DNA of 64,000 nt from Blastococcus aggregatus (GCF_900221005.1 NZ_OBQI01000004.1:248001-312000); one strand, 5' to 3'. Shown: positions 40,491 through 49,795, numbered from the stretch's first letter. Translations and numbers: made by a program. Notes: a model not told the origin generated them from the letters alone.

Positions 40491-43196
40491 ATGGCGCCCG
40501 CGGACCCCGGGGTGGACGGCGCTGCGACATCCCCGTCGGTAGGCCGGCTGCCCCGCTCTCCCCGTGGGCTGCCTGCTGGCCTGGTCACCTTCGTCATGGC
40601 CGACATCGAGGGCTCCACGCGGCTGTTCCACGAGCTCGGCGACGGCTATCCCGCGCTGCTGGAGCAGTACCGGGCGCTGCTGACCCGCGCCTGCCGGCGG
40701 AACCTCGGGATCGTGGTGGAGACCGACGGCGACTCGCTGCTGGCCGCCTTCGCCGACGCAGGTGACGCCCTCGCCGCGTGCCTGGAGGCCCAGCAGGGGC
40801 TCGCGGGCCCGAAGTGGACCGGTCGGGTGCGGGTGCTGGCGCGGATCGGGGTGCACACCGGGGAGGCGACCCCGATGGGCAACGGGTACGTGGCGCTGGC
40901 GGTGCACCAGGTGGCCCGCATCTGCGCCGGCGCGCACGGGGGCCAGGTGCTGGTGTCCGAGGCCGCCGTCGACGCCGCGGGTGGCCGGCTGCCGCAGAAC
41001 GCGGAGCTCGCCGTCCTGGGCTCGTTCCGGCTGCGCGGCTTCCCCGCCCCGGTCCAGCTGGCCCAGCTGCACCACCCCGATCTGCGAGCCGACTTCCCGC
41101 CGCTGCGCGGCCTCGGCAACGTGGCCGCCGTGCTGCCCATCCCGCTGACCTCGTTCGTCGGACGGGTCCGCGAGCTGGACGTGCTGGGCGCCCGGATCGC
41201 TGCGCAGCGGCTGGTCACCGTCGTCGGCCCGGGCGGCAGCGGCAAGACGCGGCTGGCGCTGGAGGCCGCGCGGAGGCATGAGGCGAGAGGCACGCCGGCC
41301 GTCCTGGTGGAGCTCGCCGGCACCAGCGCGGCGGCGCTGCTGCCGGCACAGGTGGCCACGGCGCTGGGCATCCAGCTGTCGGTCGGCGATCCTGTTTCCG
41401 CGCTGGCCGACGCGCTCCGCGACCGGCAGCTGCTCCTGCTGCTCGACAACTGCGAGCACCTGCTCGACGCCGCCGCCCTGCTCGCGGCCACGCTGCTCGC
41501 GCGCTGCCCGGATCTGACCGTGCTCGCCACCTCCCGCCAGCCGCTGGGCGTGCCCGGGGAGTCGGTGCTGCCGTGCGAGCCGCTCGAGACCGACGGCGAC
41601 GACAGCGACGCCGTCCGGCTGTTCCTCGACCGGGCTCGGCTCGCGGTGCCCTCGGTGGAGCCGTCCCCCGGTGACCTCGCCCTGGTGCGGCAGCTCTGCG
41701 CGGAGCTCGACGGCCTGCCACTGGCTCTGGAACTGGCCGCGGCCGCGCTCACCACGATGCCTCTGACCGAGCTGGTCACCCGCCTCGGGGACCGCTTCGC
41801 CGTGCTCAGCCAGGGGGTGCGTGGTGTGCCGGCGCGGCAGCAGACGCTGGCCGCGACCATCCGCTGGAGCGTCGACCGGCTGCCGGCGAACGAGCTGGCT
41901 CTGTTCACGGCGGTGTCGGTGTTCTCCGGCGGCTTCGCCACCGACGCCGTGGACGCCGTCGCCGGGCCCGAACTGGGCGACGGCGCGAGCACGCTGGCGC
42001 CGCTGCGGGCGCTGGCCGACAAGTCGCTGCTCCAGATCGACCACGGCGCCGGCCGCTACCGGATGCTCGAGACGCTGCGTCAGTACGCCGACACGCTGCT
42101 GGACGACGCCGCACGACGCAGGCTGCGCGACCGTCAGCTGGCCTTCCTCGCCGAGCTCGCCGAGCGGATCGAGCCCACCCTCCGCGGCCGCGAGGGGGCG
42201 GTCGGCTGGCGGCGGCTGGACGCCGAACGGCTGAACGTGCGCGCCGCCTTCGCGCACGCCCTCGCCACCGACCAGGGCGAGGCGGCGCTGCGCATCGCCG
42301 CGGCGGTCAGCTGGTGGTGGTACCGGCGCGGCCAGGTCGCCGAGGGGCGTCGCTGGCTGGCCGATGCGCTAGCGGCCGCACCGGCAGCGCGGGCCGCCGT
42401 GCGGGTGCGGGCGCTGCTCGGGGACGCGCTGCTGGCCTACCTCGCCGGGGACGTCGTCTCGATCCGCGCGCGGGTGGAGGAAGTCGTGACCCTGGCCCCC
42501 GAGGAGGCCGGCGACACCGTCGCGCTGGCGATAGTGCTCCGGGCATTCGTCCGCGCGCTGCTCGGCGAGACCGAGGCCGTGGCCGACTTCGAGGTGGAGG
42601 CGCGGCGGGCGGTGGCCGCCGCGGAGCGCAGCGGTGTCGCCTGGGTGCGCGCCGAGATCGCCATGACCCGGGGCCAGTTCGCCCGGATGGCCGGGGACGC
42701 CGACGCCGCCCTCCGCCACCTCGACGAAGCGGAGGCGATCGCGGTCGAGATCGGGCACAGCTGGGCGGTCGGATCGGCGCTGTTCGTGCGCGCCAAGGTG
42801 CTGCTCGCGCTCGGCCGCGGCCCGGAGGCGGTGCGCGCGGCGGCCATGGGCGTGAGCGCGGCGCTGGCCGACGACGACGCCACCGGCGTCCTCGCCGTCC
42901 TGCTCACCGGCGCGGGCGCGGCCACCGCGGCCGGATCACCCCGCTCGGGCGCAGTGATCCTGGGTGCGATCGAGACGCTCAGCCGCCGGGTGGGCTACGA
43001 CCCGATGCAGATGGACCCGGTGGACGGGCAGGCCTACGTCGCCGCGACCCGTGCCGCGCTGTCGCCGGGCCAGTACGCCGCCGCGCACACCGAGGGCGCC
43101 GCGCTGGACCTGCCCGGCGCGTGCGCCGTGCTCATCGACCTGGCCAGTGCCGTGCCCGCGGTGCAGGCGGCGGGTGTCGCAGAACGCCTGGACTGA
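40491..43196 (+). CDS. Class III cyclase-domain / AAA-NTPase regulatory protein
   Basis: This 901-residue protein has a nucleotidyl-cyclase catalytic domain (30-180: FVMADIEGSTRLF with Asp38, ETDGDSLLAAF with Asp81, HQVARICAGAHGGQVLVSE). Next is an NB-ARC/STAND-like ATPase (about 225-520) opened by PLTSFVGRVRELD, with Walker A VVGPGGSGKT and Walker B LLLLLDNCEHL. A helical repeat, TPR-like C-terminus (550-901) follows. This is the architecture of large actinobacterial SARP/LuxR-like regulators without an attached DNA-binding domain. It may make or sense cAMP, or use the cyclase domain as a platform. There is no HTH. Start ATG 40491. Confidence 0.8.
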   Translation: MAPADPGVDGAATSPSVGRLPRSPRGLPAGLVTFVMADIEGSTRLFHELGDGYPALLEQYRALLTRACRRNLGIVVETDGDSLLAAFADAGDALAACLEAQQGLAGPKWTGRVRVLARIGVHTGEATPMGNGYVALAVHQVARICAGAHGGQVLVSEAAVDAAGGRLPQNAELAVLGSFRLRGFPAPVQLAQLHHPDLRADFPPLRGLGNVAAVLPIPLTSFVGRVRELDVLGARIAAQRLVTVVGPGGSGKTRLALEAARRHEARGTPAVLVELAGTSAAALLPAQVATALGIQLSVGDPVSALADALRDRQLLLLLDNCEHLLDAAALLAATLLARCPDLTVLATSRQPLGVPGESVLPCEPLETDGDDSDAVRLFLDRARLAVPSVEPSPGDLALVRQLCAELDGLPLALELAAAALTTMPLTELVTRLGDRFAVLSQGVRGVPARQQTLAATIRWSVDRLPANELALFTAVSVFSGGFATDAVDAVAGPELGDGASTLAPLRALADKSLLQIDHGAGRYRMLETLRQYADTLLDDAARRRLRDRQLAFLAELAERIEPTLRGREGAVGWRRLDAERLNVRAAFAHALATDQGEAALRIAAAVSWWWYRRGQVAEGRRWLADALAAAPAARAAVRVRALLGDALLAYLAGDVVSIRARVEEVVTLAPEEAGDTVALAIVLRAFVRALLGETEAVADFEVEARRAVAAAERSGVAWVRAEIAMTRGQFARMAGDADAALRHLDEAEAIAVEIGHSWAVGSALFVRAKVLLALGRGPEAVRAAAMGVSAALADDDATGVLAVLLTGAGAATAAGSPRSGAVILGAIETLSRRVGYDPMQMDPVDGQAYVAATRAALSPGQYAAAHTEGAALDLPGACAVLIDLASAVPAVQAAGVAERLD

Positions 43197-43202
43197 GGCG
43201 GC

Positions 43203-44192
43203 TCAGCGCGCGTGCGGCGTCGCGGTCTCGAGGGGCGTGGCGCCGTCGAGCTCGACCCGGCCGCGGCCGGCGGCCTTGGCCTCGTAGAGGGCGCGGTCGG
43301 CGCGGCGCATGAGCTGGGAGGCGGTCTCGCCGGGGTGGTGGGCGGCGACTCCGCAGGAGAGCGGGATGTCGGGGTGCATCGCGCAGACCCGGCGGACCAG
43401 CGCGAGGGCCTCGTCGCCGGTCATGCGCGGGAGGATGAGGGAGAACTCGTCGCCACCGTGGCGCGCCAGGACGGCGCCGTAGGGCAGCTCGGCCTTCCAG
43501 GCGTCGGCGACGCGGCAGAGCATGCGGTCGCCGGCCTCGTGACCGGCGGTGTCGTTGATGGCCTTGAAGTGGTCGAGGTCGAGCAGGGCTGCCGCCAGGG
43601 GCTCGCCGGTGCGGGCGGCCTCCATGCACTCGGCCAGGGCGTTGTCGAAGCCGCGTCGGTTCCTCAGGCGGGTGAGCGGGTCGCGGCTGGCGTCGGAGGC
43701 CCGCATGACCAGGGTGTGGGCGACCTGACCGAGGCCGATGAGCATGAGGTCCAGGCCGATGACGGTGCCGATCCGGACGTCGTTGGAGAGGAGGGCGGCG
43801 TCGACGCTGCCCAGAGCGAACACCAGGTGCGCGAACGCCTGCGGGCTGGCGAAGAAGAGATGGGCGTCGAGGACCACGAACGCGATGAGCGTCGCCGCAC
43901 CGAGCGCGGTGACCGGGTCGGGACAGAAGACGACGGCGACGGCGATCAGTGCTGTTGCTGTCACCACCGGCAGGTGGAAGGCCTGGCGCGGCCAGTGGCT
44001 GCCCCAGATGCCGAAGACCAGCGCCGCCAGCAGGGCGCCGATGCAGATGGTGAGCAGGATGCCGCGGTTCTCGTCGGATTCCGCGCCCAGCACCAGGCTG
44101 AGGCCGGCCAGGCCACCGAAGCCGAAGAGCGTCGTGATGGTCTCCGCCATCACGCGCGTCGTCGCCACCTCGGGCACTCGGAACCGGCTCAC
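43203..44192 (-). CDS. Membrane GGDEF diguanylate cyclase
   Basis: This protein is about 329 residues from GTG 44192; ATG 44345 or ATG 44150 are possible starts. The N-terminal half has several hydrophobic segments (TLFGFGGLAGLSLVLG onward, about five helices). The C-terminal half is a GGDEF domain with RDPLTRLRNRRGFDNAL, LDLDHFKAINDTAGHEAGD and the intact RHGGDEFSLIL active site, so it should make c-di-GMP from GTP. I see no RxxD inhibitory site before GGDEF. It is convergent with the cyclase-NTPase gene at 40491 and follows the PASTA gene on the same strand; its upstream start is uncertain. Confidence 0.85.
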   Translation of the reverse strand: MSRFRVPEVATTRVMAETITTLFGFGGLAGLSLVLGAESDENRGILLTICIGALLAALVFGIWGSHWPRQAFHLPVVTATALIAVAVVFCPDPVTALGAATLIAFVVLDAHLFFASPQAFAHLVFALGSVDAALLSNDVRIGTVIGLDLMLIGLGQVAHTLVMRASDASRDPLTRLRNRRGFDNALAECMEAARTGEPLAAALLDLDHFKAINDTAGHEAGDRMLCRVADAWKAELPYGAVLARHGGDEFSLILPRMTGDEALALVRRVCAMHPDIPLSCGVAAHHPGETASQLMRRADRALYEAKAAGRGRVELDGATPLETATPHAR

Positions 44193-44325
44193 GTCAGAGA
44201 TGTCGGCTGTTCGCGCTGTCCCCTTGATGCCGATCTCCGGGACGGCTCCCCCGCCGGGGTGAGGCTCTCTTGATTCCGCGTCGCCCAGCCAGGGCACCGC
44301 GTCGTTGCCGGGCCGATGGACCGGC

Positions 44326-44859
44326 TCAGGGGCAGGACTCCTCACGCTTCACGACGCCGAAGTCGAGCTGTCCTTCGACGTCGCCGGTGACCCGCTCCCC
44401 CGGCGCGACGTTCTGGTCGCAGACGATCCAGTTCGAGTCGTTGACCTGGTTCCGGCTGCCCAGCAGGTCGTGGGACACGCTGTAGAAGACGCCGAGCTCC
44501 TGGACGGCGTCCTGCGCGGACTGCAGGTCCGTACCGACGAGGTCCGGCATGACGAAGTCGACGGCGCTCGGGCTCGCGGTCGTCGGCGGAACGGTGGTCA
44601 GTGTCGGGGCAGCGGCGGGCGTCGAGGGAACAGTCGAGGTCGGCGTCGCCCTGCTCGGCGTGGTCGACGGCGCCGTCGACGGCGCCTCGGACGAGGGCGA
44701 AATCGCCGAGGACGACGACGCGACTGCCGACGTCCCGGAGGCCCCGCCGATGCCGCCGATCAGCGCACCGCCGAGACCGATCACGGCAAGGCCGCCGACG
44801 ACGCCCCACCAGGGCGGGGAGATCGTTGAGGACTGCGGGCCGCCGGGCAGGTCTGCCAT
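44326..44859 (-). CDS. Single-pass PASTA-domain exported protein
   Basis: This 177-residue protein has a short cytoplasmic start, a Gly-rich transmembrane helix (PPWWGVVGGLAVIGLGGALIGG), a Ser/Thr/Pro/Ala linker of about 60 residues and a C-terminal PASTA-like domain (MPDLVGTDLQSAQDAVQELG). PASTA domains bind peptidoglycan fragments or beta-lactams outside the cell. A Cys in WIVCDQN and one at the end could form a disulfide. Its ATG overlaps the stop of the HhH gene by one base (TGATG). It is therefore translated from the NERD-helicase operon, an unusual combination. Confidence 0.8.
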   Translation of the reverse strand: MADLPGGPQSSTISPPWWGVVGGLAVIGLGGALIGGIGGASGTSAVASSSSAISPSSEAPSTAPSTTPSRATPTSTVPSTPAAAPTLTTVPPTTASPSAVDFVMPDLVGTDLQSAQDAVQELGVFYSVSHDLLGSRNQVNDSNWIVCDQNVAPGERVTGDVEGQLDFGVVKREESCP

Positions 44860-45566
44860 CAGAAGACCGCCCGTTCCTGCAGCTGCTCACGTGCGGAGGG
44901 GGTGAGCGGCACGTTGTCGATCAGCTCGGCCATGTCGTACCAGGAGCCGCCGCGGGCGGTGCGCCCCGCGACGATGGCCTCGGCTTCGCGCGGGGCGATG
45001 TCCGCGACGCGGGCGATCACCTCGGCCTGTGCGGTGTTCACGTCGATCAGCCCGCCGTCGTCGTAGCCTCGACCGAGGTCGGGGCGGCCGATGCCGAGCT
45101 CCCGCTGCAGGCCGGGCTCGCGGGCGATGAGCTGCCGGGTCTCCTGGCGCCGGGCTCGGGCGCCCAGCGCGCGGGCGACGACCGGGTCGGCGTGCACCGG
45201 CACGACTCCTCCCCCTCCGTAGACCGCCCGGCGGAGCGAGCGCAGCTGGATGCAGGCGATCACCATGACGAACAGCGCGCTCAGCCCGCCGATGGTGCTC
45301 AGCGTCGGATTGCCGGAGGTCCCGTCGGCCTGCTGGGGCGGCATGATCGAGAACAGGATGACGAGGTAGACGCCGGCGGCCGTGTACGTCAGCGCCAGGG
45401 TGCGGACATCGCGCCGAGCCAGCCGGCTCGCGGCATGCCAGAACGGCACGGCGGCGAGGATGCCGGCCGAGGCGATAGCGAGGACGAAGTACCAACCGCC
45501 GGCCCGGAAGCGCTCACCCGCGGTCAGGGCGGACGCCGCTCGGGCCGGGAGGTGGGGCGGGGTCAT
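44859..45566 (-). CDS. Membrane protein with ComEA-like helix-hairpin-helix
   Basis: This 235-residue protein has a hydrophobic start (WYFVLAIASAGILAAVPFWHAAS) and two further membrane segments (LALTYTAAGVYLVILFSIM, LSALFVMVIACIQL). These are followed by a soluble C-terminal domain with a helix-hairpin-helix of ComEA type: GLIDVNTAQAEVIARVADI, then EAEAIVAGR and GSWYDMAELI. HhH domains bind DNA backbones without sequence choice. A membrane-tethered HhH recalls DNA uptake or tethering, though no comEC or comEB is nearby. Its ATG overlaps the helicase stop (ATGA), so it is coupled to that protein. Confidence 0.75.
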   Translation of the reverse strand: MTPPHLPARAASALTAGERFRAGGWYFVLAIASAGILAAVPFWHAASRLARRDVRTLALTYTAAGVYLVILFSIMPPQQADGTSGNPTLSTIGGLSALFVMVIACIQLRSLRRAVYGGGGVVPVHADPVVARALGARARRQETRQLIAREPGLQRELGIGRPDLGRGYDDGGLIDVNTAQAEVIARVADIAPREAEAIVAGRTARGGSWYDMAELIDNVPLTPSAREQLQERAVF

Positions 45567-47215
45567 GCGTTTCCCTTCGATGCGCCGCTCAGGCGGTGTG
45601 CGACGGCCTCGCCGCCGACGCGGCGGATGAGCTCCAGGTCGCCGCAGACGACGAGCAGGTCGCGGGCACGGGACAGCCCGACGTACAACATCTCCCGGGC
45701 GCGCGCCTCGTCGCGGAAGCCGTTGACCGTCAGGACGACGGCCGGGCGCTCGAGGCCCTTGAAGCCGAGGACGTGCCCGTAGAAGACGTCCTCGCCGCCC
45801 CAGAAGGACGACCAGTACGCGTCCGGACCTTCCTTCTGGCGGGCCGCCTGCTCCGGGTGCCGCCGGTAGGTCGTCAGCAGCGCGAGAGCGTCGTACGGGT
45901 AGCCGTCGTCGAGCAGCCCCTCGATCGCGTCGTCGGCGGCATCGAGTGCATCGTCGGTGGCGCACTGGACAAACCGCACCGGGACACCGTTGCCGCCGCG
46001 GTTCTTCATCTGCGACGTCGTCAGGCTGCCGAAGGTGCCGGCGATCTGCTTGGTGTTGCGCAGGTTCTCGGTGAGGTTGATCGGAGTGAGCGCCACCGTC
46101 GGCCGACCCTGCCGGGCGAACACCCGCTGCCCCTCGTCCGCGAAGACGTACAGGCAACCGTCGTCCGGGGAGCGGAGCGCGGCGACCACGGCCGGCCACC
46201 AGCTCTCGGCGAAGTCCTGCGCCTCGTCGATCACGATGGCGTCGAAGCGCTCCTCCTCTGGCAGCTGCCCGGCCAGCGAGACCATCTGGCCCGGCAGGAA
46301 CTCCTCCCAGTACGCGCTGTCGTCGTCCGATCCGGCGGGGACACCCCATCCGATGCCGAGGTAGTGGAACGTGCCGACGTACGCGGGCTGGTGCTTGGCC
46401 GGCCAGGTGGCGACCCGGCGCTTGAGGAACTCGGCAAGGCCGCGGGAGTAGCACATGACGGCGACCCGCTGCCCCTCCAAAGTCAGCCGGCGGGCCTTCT
46501 CCAGCGCGAGCCACGTCTTGCCCGATCCGGCGCCACCGCGGATCTCGACACGGGAATTGCCCTCGAGCATGTCGAGGACGCGCGCCTGGTCCCGGGTGAG
46601 CAGGTCGCACTCGGCCTCGCGCTCGTGCAGGCCGGCGACCAGGTCCTGCTGAGGGATCCCGACGCCCATCAGGCACTCGACGACGAGATCCACCTCGTCC
46701 GCGGTCGGAGCGGGGACGTCGCGCTCGAGCCCTCGTAGCGCGGCTGCGATACGACCAGCGGCCAGAGGCAGGTCGGTCCGGTCGAGCACCATCCAGCGCG
46801 GAGCATCCGGAGCCGCGAAGTCGTCCGGCAGCGTCGTGGTCGGCAGCGCCACGAGGTGGACCATCCGGGGGTCACCGGCGCTCCAGCGGCGGTCCTTCCT
46901 GAGGTACTCGCGCAGCAGGTACTTGCACACCTTGGCCTGCTCGACCGGGCGGATCCGCTTGTCGATGCCACCACCGTGCTGGCGCCACTCGCCGTCGCGC
47001 AGGGAGACGCTGCCGCCCTTCACCTCGATGACGGCGATGCCGAACCCCGGCCACGCGACGATGACGTCTGCTTCGCGGTCCTCTTTGCGGTTGCTGAACC
47101 GCTGTCCGACCACGAGGACAGCTTCGTCGGGCAGCTGATCACGGAGCGTCTCGGCGAACAGCCGTTCCGCTGGCGACTCGTAGGTCGGTTCCGCGGGGAG
47201 GACGCGTGCCGTCAC
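45563..47215 (-). CDS. NERD-domain / UvrD-like helicase
   Basis: This 550-residue protein has an N-terminal NERD (nuclease-related) domain: ESPAERLFAETLRDQLPD, EADVIVAWPGFGIAVIEVKGGS with Asp...Glu-x-Lys like PD-(D/E)xK sites. A compact UvrD-type ATPase follows: EIRGGAGSGKTWLALE (Walker A), FDAIVIDEAQDF (Walker B), TPINLTENLRNT, and the C-terminal MLYVGLSRARDLLVVCG. It is the first gene of an operon with the HhH and PASTA proteins (overlapping stops and starts). It should cut or unwind nucleic acid in the cytosol while the partners anchor it to the envelope. Start GTG 47215; alternative starts add 49 low-complexity residues. Confidence 0.85.
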   Translation of the reverse strand: MTARVLPAEPTYESPAERLFAETLRDQLPDEAVLVVGQRFSNRKEDREADVIVAWPGFGIAVIEVKGGSVSLRDGEWRQHGGGIDKRIRPVEQAKVCKYLLREYLRKDRRWSAGDPRMVHLVALPTTTLPDDFAAPDAPRWMVLDRTDLPLAAGRIAAALRGLERDVPAPTADEVDLVVECLMGVGIPQQDLVAGLHEREAECDLLTRDQARVLDMLEGNSRVEIRGGAGSGKTWLALEKARRLTLEGQRVAVMCYSRGLAEFLKRRVATWPAKHQPAYVGTFHYLGIGWGVPAGSDDDSAYWEEFLPGQMVSLAGQLPEEERFDAIVIDEAQDFAESWWPAVVAALRSPDDGCLYVFADEGQRVFARQGRPTVALTPINLTENLRNTKQIAGTFGSLTTSQMKNRGGNGVPVRFVQCATDDALDAADDAIEGLLDDGYPYDALALLTTYRRHPEQAARQKEGPDAYWSSFWGGEDVFYGHVLGFKGLERPAVVLTVNGFRDEARAREMLYVGLSRARDLLVVCGDLELIRRVGGEAVAHRLSGASKGNA

Positions 47216-47416
47216 GTGGGCGCCCAGTTGGTTCGGCTGTCGGCGACGCTCACGACGGCTCCTCTGCACGTGCGCTGGATCGGCAGGCCCCTGGCCGGGG
47301 CGCTCCAGCGGACCTTGCCACAGCCCGGGGGCGCCGGCCGGGTTCCGGCACGGAGCGGACACGCAACCACCCCAGTGGTCCCAGGGCCCGCATGACGATC
47401 GGGATCTCGGTCAGGC

Positions 47417-48061
47417 TCACCCCTCCCTGCTCGAGGCGAATTCCGCGCACTGGCGACAGGCGCCGGCAGAGCCGATGAACGACTCGGGCGCAGACACGCG
47501 GCGGCAGGTACGGCACCACCGGAAGGACCGGCGCCGGCTGGAGGCGATGCGTTCGGAGGCGTCCGCCACGACGCCCGGCAGGTGCAGGACGTCGTCCCGG
47601 GTGAACCTCGGCCCGTCGCTCATCAGCGGGCCGGGGCGCTGCTCGCCCCACGAGGAGATCGGGCGGGCCAGGACGAACCACGGACCCTGGACACCGATGG
47701 CGACCTGCGCCGGCTCGCCGCTGACGAACCACGCCACGCCGTCGTGCGTCACCGTCCCGCTCTCGCGCCGCCAGCCGGCACCCAGCGCGCGGACGACCTC
47801 GGAGTGCCCTACGTCCAGGAGCGCGGCCAGCTCCGCCTCCCCGGCGGTCGGATCGGACTCGCTCCCCCACTGGAGCTCGCAGGTGCGGCAGGCGAACGCC
47901 GCGGGCTCCTCCGGCATCAGACAGCCGCCGAGCACGACCGTCCCCCGCTCCGCCTCCTTGAAGTCGTCGGGGTTTGGCATCCCGTAGATCAGCGGGACGG
48001 AGTCCTCCCGCCCGCATCGTGGGCACACGCGTCCCGCCTGCACACCGACCGATTCGCCCAT
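47417..48061 (-). CDS. Zinc-ribbon hypothetical protein
   Basis: This 214-residue protein starts at ATG 48061, with a GAGGAG site. It has three pairs of cysteines, RVCPRCG (N-terminal), FACRTCELQW and a C-terminal WCRTCRRVSAPESFIG...CRQC. It probably folds around two zinc ribbons. Between them is an alpha/beta stretch (VTHDGVAWFVSGEPAQVAIGVQGPWFVLARPI) with no named family. It is cytosolic, has no catalytic signature, and sits in the same direction as the Nudix regulator and the NERD helicase. It may be an accessory factor, but the gene gaps are too large to assert one operon. Confidence 0.6.
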   Translation of the reverse strand: MGESVGVQAGRVCPRCGREDSVPLIYGMPNPDDFKEAERGTVVLGGCLMPEEPAAFACRTCELQWGSESDPTAGEAELAALLDVGHSEVVRALGAGWRRESGTVTHDGVAWFVSGEPAQVAIGVQGPWFVLARPISSWGEQRPGPLMSDGPRFTRDDVLHLPGVVADASERIASSRRRSFRWCRTCRRVSAPESFIGSAGACRQCAEFASSREG

Positions 48062-48170
48062 GCCACTCCTCGTCCTCGCGGCCGTCGTGCGACGGCCGAG
48101 CGGGGAGAGTGGCAGGTGCCACCGACAGAACTGGTCAGCGGAAGCCGGACCGTCGGCCGATCCGGCTCCG

Positions 48171-49343
48171 TCAGGAGGAGCCGGCCACTCGAGCGAGCGC
48201 CCGCTCCAGCGCGGCCATGGCCGCACGCCGTTCGACCGGCTCGGCCAGGGCGAGCATCGGCACGTGCACGTGGTGCGTGGCGGCAGACGTCCGCTCGAGC
48301 CGGAAGCTCCGGAACTCCGCCCCGACCGACTCCGCGTCGTCGGGGTCGAGGCCGATGGACAGGGTCTGCGGCCTGGCGTAGGCAGCGACCCGCTCCTCCC
48401 CGGCCGGGCGAACGGCCACGTAGTGCGGCATGCCCGAGAGCGTGAGGGGCACGCGCGTGCCGACGTCGTCCACCAGGCGCTGGATGTGCGGATTAACCTT
48501 GTGGCCAGACAACCCTCGGAACGACCCGGCCGGCCCCGAGGCGTCCGCGCCTCGATCGGCCCGGCTGCGGTCCTTGCGCACCGGCCGTACGCCGAGGACC
48601 TCGGTCAGGTCCCGGACGTCCGCGGAGCGGCGGTAGAGCTCGGCCGGCTTGCCCATGACGCTCGAACCCGGCTCCTTGCGGGCCGACTCCCCCGTGGGCT
48701 GGATCAGTCCCCGGCCGACCATGTACCGCCGGAAGGTATCGATGGACGGCCGCGCCTCCCCCGGCCCGGGCTGAGGCGCGACGGCGTCGTGCAGGGCCTG
48801 CAGTGCCTTGAGCGTGAACTGGTCCCCGAGCAGATGCGCGGGATCCGGCCGCAGCGCGTAGTCCTGCTGCACCCGGTCGACGGCGAGTCGCACGATCTCG
48901 TCATGGCCGAAGGGCTGCCCAGCGGCGTTCTCCACAGGCACGACCCGGACGTCCGGACGGTTCGCCAGGACCGGGTCGACATCGTCCGCGAGCACCAGGA
49001 CGACGTGCGCCACGGACAGGACCCAGCCCCGGTCGTCCCGGTCGGGATCGTCGAAGACGTGCAGCTGCTGGGGACGTGTTCCGCGGAGGCCGACCTTCTC
49101 CGCGAGCGAGCGGAGCACCGCGTCGGCCAACGTCTCACCCTCGTGCAGGAAGGTTCCCGGGAGCGCCCACTCCCCGGCATTCGCGCCGCCATGGGGGCGC
49201 TCGTGCTGGAGAACACCCAGGGACTCCGCGCCTGGGTCCACCACCAGGACGGCTGTGTCGACCGCCACGGAGGGTCGGGGGTAGTCCGCCAGCGTTCGGC
49301 TCGAGCTGTCTCGACGATGACGCTGCGCGCTCTGATCGCTCAC
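48171..49343 (-). CDS. NrtR-like Nudix transcription regulator with extra C-terminal domain
   Basis: This protein is about 390 residues, from GTG 49343. The N-terminal Nudix-like domain (about 20-160) contains a decayed box (GTFLHEGETLADAVLRSLAEKVG, where RExxEExG has become RSLAEKVG), as in NrtR regulators that bind ADP-ribose-type ligands. A winged-helix segment (LGDQFTLKALQALHDAV, FRRYMVGRGLIQPTG) follows about residues 175-230. A further C-terminal domain of about 150 residues (YVAVRPAGEERVAAYARPQTLSIGLDPDD) is unrecognised. It is divergent from the ARPP-1/ADP-ribosylglycohydrolase remnant, across a 60-base region with an inverted repeat, so ADP-ribose-responsive repression is plausible. 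Confidence 0.75.
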   Translation of the reverse strand: MSDQSAQRHRRDSSSRTLADYPRPSVAVDTAVLVVDPGAESLGVLQHERPHGGANAGEWALPGTFLHEGETLADAVLRSLAEKVGLRGTRPQQLHVFDDPDRDDRGWVLSVAHVVLVLADDVDPVLANRPDVRVVPVENAAGQPFGHDEIVRLAVDRVQQDYALRPDPAHLLGDQFTLKALQALHDAVAPQPGPGEARPSIDTFRRYMVGRGLIQPTGESARKEPGSSVMGKPAELYRRSADVRDLTEVLGVRPVRKDRSRADRGADASGPAGSFRGLSGHKVNPHIQRLVDDVGTRVPLTLSGMPHYVAVRPAGEERVAAYARPQTLSIGLDPDDAESVGAEFRSFRLERTSAATHHVHVPMLALAEPVERRAAMAALERALARVAGSS

Positions 49344-49364
49344 CCCGTTGACACTATCGGCATG

Positions 49365-49392
49365 TTTGCGCTTTAGTCTGCTTACACGCAAA
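49365..49392. promoter_or_regulatory. Inverted repeat in the NrtR-like/ARPP-1 divergent promoter
   Basis: TTTGCG (49365-49370) and CGCAAA (49387-49392) are perfect arms spaced by 16 bases, inside a wider imperfect repeat (GCGCTTT... and AAAAGTGC). It lies between two divergent starts (49343 and about 49404/49417) in an AT-rich gap. It is a likely operator, probably of the adjacent Nudix regulator; the match to known NrtR boxes is not verified. Confidence 0.4.
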
Positions 49393-49403
49393 AGTGCTTC
49401 GAA

Positions 49404-49795
49404 GTGAGGTGGCGGCATGACGCACTCCCCCGGCTGCACGTCGGCCAAGGCACGGTTCGTGGCCCGCTGACCGTCTTCCCGGTCTGGACCGATGCACCCT
49501 CGACCCCTCGCGGCTACGTCACCGGCGCCTCCGCACCCGTGCATGTCGCCGAACGAGCCGGCTCGCCCACCGTCGACCAGCTCGTGCTGACCAACCGCGG
49601 GCAGCGCCCCGTGCTACTGCTCGCCGGCAAGCTGCTCGAGGGCGGTTGGCAGACCCGGGCGCTGACGGCGACGACGCTGCTGGCGCCGGGCACGCCGTCT
49701 GTCGAGCGCGTGGTGTGCGTCGAGGAGGGCCGATGGGTGGCTACGCCGCCACACAGGGCTGGCGCGGGCGTGTGCCCGCCACGGCCCGGGCGGCC
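49404..49795 (+). pseudogene. Decayed ARPP-1 domain gene
   Basis: The frame from 49404 encodes LHVGQGTVRGPLTVFPVWTD, then VDQLVLTNRGQRPVLLLAGKLLEGGWQTRALTATTLLAPGT and VVCVEEGRW. It is recognisable as an ARPP-1 (ADP-ribosylglycohydrolase and rhodanese-phosphatase associated) domain. The better start, ATG 49417 behind GTGAGG, is in a different frame and would join if the run of five C at 49427-49431 were six. Near 49735 the frame shifts again: GGYAATQGWRGR continues in another frame. It is then joined to part of a glycohydrolase. Several lesions show decay or miscalled homopolymers. Confidence 0.7.
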
